Under the pieces are notes generated by a model. The model was not told the origin of the DNA and ran no database searches. It saw only the letters and a program-made list of their open reading frames with translations. 7,920 bases of DNA. Origin: Oscillospiraceae bacterium. GTDB lineage: Bacteria; Bacillota; Clostridia; Oscillospirales; UBA644. Both the position numbers and the translations under genes were made by a program. Of this stretch, positions 4,792-7,920 are shown one piece after another. Position 1 is the first letter of the stretch, and the number at the start of each line of letters is the position of its first letter. The DNA is taken from NCBI GenBank assembly GCA_015067385.1, contig SVMP01000100.1, forward strand, positions 1 through 7,920, in the 5' to 3' direction.

Positions 4792-7700
4792 ATGAAATCT
4801 TCAAAGCCGGTTTCAAACCGTCAGATGCTTCTGGTCCTTTTAGTTGCGGTGATTTTGATCTCAGCAATCGTTGGGTTAAGTATTTTCTTTCAACATAAAA
4901 ATTCAGATGACGACAGTGCGCTCAACAAAGATGTCGCACTTCGTACTCTATGGGAAAAATCCGCAATAATAGGGGAGTATGACGGCAAAAATGTTATACT
5001 TACCAACAAAGACGAAATATTCGTGATGCTCAAAAGCGGCGAATGGAAATATTTGCCCGATGGTACATCCGACTTTGATTCCGAGTTATCGTTCTTTATT
5101 GATGAAGGATATAATCTTTCCATCTGCGAAGACGGAGTGGCTGTCGTTTCTTATAACGGCGAATACAGATATTACAAAACACCTTCCGGTATCGTTGATG
5201 ATATTATAACATATATTAAAGACACCACTCTCATTTCAACCGAAGACGCCTCAGCGTTCCTCTCTGTTTCCGGTAATGTTTTTGTTACCGTCGAAGGTGC
5301 GTCGAAAACCGTTCCGTCCGGCGAACAGATAGCAAATGCACTCAATATGAGAACATGGACTGAGTTTTTCGGTGTAAAACCCGATTTTGAGCCTGCGTTT
5401 ACGGTGGATAACGGAAACGGTCTGAAAGTAAGCGTTTATAAATCTATCAATATAGGTGTTATTGAATATAACGGGATGCAAACCGTATATTCTGTAGATG
5501 AACTTACGGTTGCAAGTTCCGAACTTGTTGCAAAATCATATTTTAACGATGCAACAGTTTCTTTTTCGGAAAAACTTAATGGAACCGAAAACTTTGTTGT
5601 TGTCAAAAAAGGTGAAGAATTTAATCTTTCCCCCGATACCTCCATCGATACTCTTCTTTCCGTTTCTCAATGGGAAAGACGTTTTAAGGAACCTGCAGGA
5701 CTTCCCTCCAAAGCGGATATTGTTATTTCGGACGGAGCTTCGTTTACCGTAAATTTGTATTCACTTTTATCTGTTGCTGAATTTGATAATGTTTTTTACT
5801 CTGTTCCGTCCACGGTTTTTTCTTCGGTTGAAGAATATCTGAAAACAGATGATGAAAAAACAGAAAATGTATCAAATGTTAAAAATACTGTGTTAAACGG
5901 TATTTCAGAAAAGAAACAGATCCCGGTTATTTATAAGGGAAGTAAATATATCGTGTCTGTTAAATCAGAGTTGTCCTCTGTTCTCAGCATCTCTTTATGG
6001 ACAGACAGTCCCGTAAGTGAGCTTTCCGGAACTCCAGACATCATCTTTAACATTAATCAGATCCCCGAGCTTACTCTTAATTTCTATTCTGCAAAAAATC
6101 TTGTTTCTGTAATAAGCGGATCTGAAAAACAGATCTATAAAATACCTTCATCTGTTATTGATTCTCTTACAAAATACATTCAGGAAAATCTCTATACCGA
6201 GGCGTGGACCATTTCCGCGATTGAACTCGGCGCTTTGCAGAAAACTGCGGAAACTGCGGATATTACCGTAACAGACGGATCTTCTTACAGGGAAAAGTAC
6301 AGTGAAGATGCTTCCGATGCCGTTTCTGTATTGGCGGCTCTTGACCTTCTTCCTCTTGAATCAAGACCCGAAATTTTATCTGTTGAAAAAACAGAGATAC
6401 TTTTCAAAGGTGCTGAACGCTTCATTATGTCTATGTATCCCGCAGAGGACGGTTCCGTTCTTGTTAATGTTACGGGTACGTTCTACTCAAGAGGCAAATA
6501 TATTGACCGTTGGTTCTCCTGTGAAGCAATTTATACGGAAGTTGTCAATGCTCTCAGAGATGTTAATGCCCGTGCATCCGATATGGTTGCCGCTCTCTTC
6601 TGTGAGGCTATCAGAAGCGGTGATATAGAAACTATCAACCGACTTATCGGAACGTCTGAGTTTGATTACAGCGGTATAAAAACTCTCATGCTTAACGATC
6701 TTTCTGTAGAAAATACCGATAAACACGGTGTTTATATTGTTTCAATGAATGTCGAAGATCCCGTCGATTCTCCTTTTATAAAGGGCATTCGTGATTATAC
6801 TTTGGTCATAGGCCCCTCAGGTGGCATCCTCTCCGTCGTTTCTTTTATTGATTCCGAGGAGTATGAAGTTCTTAACTCAAATGACGCTGCCGTAAAGGCA
6901 ATCGATTCATTTACATCATGGAACGATGTTGCAGGTCTTGCATTTAACTCTGTAAACGATATTGAAAACAAGTCTTCCGTTATTTCATATCTTATGCTCC
7001 TTTGTAAAAAAGACGGATTGGGTAAGGAAGCTGACGATAATTCGTCTCTTATTCAGTTTACACAGGAAGAGATCAACGCCTGTGCAAAGAAATATTTCGG
7101 AATCGAATCTTATGAAGCAACCGATGTTTCATGTTATAATTCCGAAACGGGCCTCTATTCTTATGAAGGAACAAGTGCTCCTGCAAGATACAAGAGAGCT
7201 GTCGCAGTTTCACATGCTGAAAACGGAACGGCAACTGTTACATTTAACTGGTATTCAGATCCCCTTCGTCTCTGCGTTACCGATACGGTTATATATACTC
7301 TAAATAAAAACGAGGACGGTTCTTACGCTATTATTTCCGCATTGACCGATTCCGAGGCTGTACCGGATGATACGGAAGATCCTTCAAACGATGTATCGAA
7401 CGACACGGAAGAAGAACCGACCGAAGAACCGACAGATGAACCTGTTGATGAAAATGCTCCAACAGAGGAAGAAACCGATAAATTTATTCCTCCGTCGGCT
7501 CTTTCCCCAACAGAGACTATGTTTAAATATTTCGAATATCTTAATGAAAAAGATGTCGAAAAGGCAAACAGTCTTCTCTATGAAGCATATGCAAGAAGCG
7601 AATCAGAGTATGATTTTGACAGTCTTACAAAGATCTCCGTTCTTTCTTGCGCAGAAATTCCCACAGATTTCGATTGGTACGAACCATGGTATAAAGATCC

Positions 7701-7881
7701 TTTTGCTTATGTTTGCGTTGTCGCTGAAGTCAACGTGGATTGTCTGGACAAAGAATATCTTCTTTACTCCAACGGTTTGAATTCCATTGAAATATATATG
7801 ATCAAAACCTCTGAAAACGCAGATTGGCGTATAATCTCAGAAAAACACGGCGGCGAGGGTTTGCTCGGTCAAAGAAGTTAA
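4792..7881 (+). CDS. Large membrane-anchored repeat protein with NTF2-like C-terminus, function unknown
   Basis: A 1029-residue protein. A basic tail (K2, K5, R10) and a hydrophobic helix at 12-33 suggest a type II anchor with about 995 residues outside the membrane and no lipobox. In order, it has five degenerate repeats of about 105 residues (about 60-589). An alpha/beta region (595-690) follows with 'FCEAIRSGDIETINRLIG' and then a strand-rich 'SPFIKG..DYTLVIG' part. Another region (about 695-852) contains 'FTQEEINACAKKYFGI'. An acidic Pro/Thr/Glu linker spans 852-898. The last domain (903-1020) starts with a helix pair and ends in 'DWRIISEKHGGEG', which resembles NTF2-like DUF4829 domains. 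No catalytic motif is visible. GGAG (4776-4779) lies 12 bases before the ATG. It follows the 239-aa gene after 27 bp. The architecture suggests binding or scaffolding outside the membrane. I do not recognise the whole protein. Confidence 0.88.
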   Translation: MKSSKPVSNRQMLLVLLVAVILISAIVGLSIFFQHKNSDDDSALNKDVALRTLWEKSAIIGEYDGKNVILTNKDEIFVMLKSGEWKYLPDGTSDFDSELSFFIDEGYNLSICEDGVAVVSYNGEYRYYKTPSGIVDDIITYIKDTTLISTEDASAFLSVSGNVFVTVEGASKTVPSGEQIANALNMRTWTEFFGVKPDFEPAFTVDNGNGLKVSVYKSINIGVIEYNGMQTVYSVDELTVASSELVAKSYFNDATVSFSEKLNGTENFVVVKKGEEFNLSPDTSIDTLLSVSQWERRFKEPAGLPSKADIVISDGASFTVNLYSLLSVAEFDNVFYSVPSTVFSSVEEYLKTDDEKTENVSNVKNTVLNGISEKKQIPVIYKGSKYIVSVKSELSSVLSISLWTDSPVSELSGTPDIIFNINQIPELTLNFYSAKNLVSVISGSEKQIYKIPSSVIDSLTKYIQENLYTEAWTISAIELGALQKTAETADITVTDGSSYREKYSEDASDAVSVLAALDLLPLESRPEILSVEKTEILFKGAERFIMSMYPAEDGSVLVNVTGTFYSRGKYIDRWFSCEAIYTEVVNALRDVNARASDMVAALFCEAIRSGDIETINRLIGTSEFDYSGIKTLMLNDLSVENTDKHGVYIVSMNVEDPVDSPFIKGIRDYTLVIGPSGGILSVVSFIDSEEYEVLNSNDAAVKAIDSFTSWNDVAGLAFNSVNDIENKSSVISYLMLLCKKDGLGKEADDNSSLIQFTQEEINACAKKYFGIESYEATDVSCYNSETGLYSYEGTSAPARYKRAVAVSHAENGTATVTFNWYSDPLRLCVTDTVIYTLNKNEDGSYAIISALTDSEAVPDDTEDPSNDVSNDTEEEPTEEPTDEPVDENAPTEEETDKFIPPSALSPTETMFKYFEYLNEKDVEKANSLLYEAYARSESEYDFDSLTKISVLSCAEIPTDFDWYEPWYKDPFAYVCVVAEVNVDCLDKEYLLYSNGLNSIEIYMIKTSENADWRIISEKHGGEGLLGQRS
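4969..6558 (+). repeat. Five degenerate protein repeats inside the 1029-aa gene
   Basis: The approximate units are residues 60-143, 157-247, 264-351, 375-465 and 485-589. Each begins with a strand pair, then a helix ending near a Trp (W85, W189, W294, W403; lost in unit five), then a strand pair, then a closing Tyr-x-x-Pro-like element and a helix: YKTPSGIVDDIITYI, YSVDELTVASSELV, YSVPSTVFSSVEEYL, YKIPSSVIDSLTKYI and, in weaker form, FSCEAIYTEVVNAL. Trp-to-Trp spacing is 104, 105 and 109 residues, and Trp to closing Tyr is 42-46. The units are diverged at DNA level, so this is an old duplication. Confidence 0.68.
7345..7485 (+). repeat. Acidic Pro/Thr/Glu linker with 12-bp DNA repeats
   Basis: This stretch encodes residues 852-898 of the large protein, a disordered acidic linker. 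Within it, GAAGAACCGACC (7411-7422) is followed by GAAGAACCGACA (7423-7434) and two weaker GATGAA-starting units. These give EEPT-EEPT-DEPV, a tract that could change length by slippage. It separates the body of the protein from the NTF2-like end. Confidence 0.7.
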
Positions 7882-7907
7882 AAACAGCTATTTAAAATTT
7901 ATTTAAT

Positions 7908-7913
7908 AAGGAG
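7908..7913 (+). promoter_or_regulatory. Shine-Dalgarno sequence for a gene beyond the right edge
   Basis: AAGGAG appears 26 bases after the stop of the 1029-aa gene and 7 bases before the window ends, with no terminator hairpin between. This is the arrangement seen before the other genes here, so a further gene of the operon probably begins just outside the window. Confidence 0.55.
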
Positions 7914-7920
7914 AAATCAG

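Noticed and set aside
7367..7780. 137-codon open frame inside the end of the 1029-aa gene
   Set aside because: It is a shifted-frame shadow, rich in Lys/Arg/Leu as expected from out-of-frame reading, with no ribosome site.

Overview
The window is moderately AT-rich. It carries consensus-like sigma-A promoters, Shine-Dalgarno sites, TTG and GTG starts, and a SpoIIE-type phosphatase gene. This points to an endospore-forming low-GC Firmicute in the class Clostridia, possibly an uncultured gut or Oscillospirales-like lineage. The phylum call rests on spoIIE and signal style. The finer placement is only a guess.

Layout. Positions 1-953 hold two minus-strand genes, probably one operon: a metallophosphoesterase of the YfcE/MJ0936 type, followed by an M28-like peptidase that runs off the left edge. 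Positions 960-1002 hold two interleaved divergent promoters. One fires left into the phosphoesterase with its predicted +1 on the start codon. The other fires right into an operon of three small, poorly characterised proteins (84, 116 and 98 aa). The last of these has two hydrophobic C-terminal segments and lies in the same frame as the second, separated by one amber stop. A perfect 14-bp stem at 1976-2022 is a bidirectional terminator between that operon and the convergent minus-strand spoIIE-like gene (2025-3854).

The right half starts with a 190-bp divergent intergenic region. It contains a strong extended -10 promoter for a two-gene plus-strand operon. Both products are predicted membrane-anchored extracytoplasmic proteins that I do not recognise: a 239-aa protein from a GTG start, and a 1029-aa protein. 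The large one has an N-terminal anchor, five degenerate repeats of about 105 residues, two further alpha/beta regions, an acidic Pro/Thr/Glu linker and an NTF2-like (DUF4829-like) end. A Shine-Dalgarno sequence at the right edge suggests that another gene of this operon follows.

Working together. The only confident process marker is SpoIIE, which in known spore formers dephosphorylates SpoIIAA to release sigma-F at the asymmetric septum. This copy keeps the membrane region, the Cys-rich motif and the four metal-binding aspartates, but lacks much of the usual regulatory linker. Its divergent neighbours may act at the envelope or in sporulation, but that is inference from position only. I see no mobile element, tRNA, rRNA, CRISPR or phage signal.
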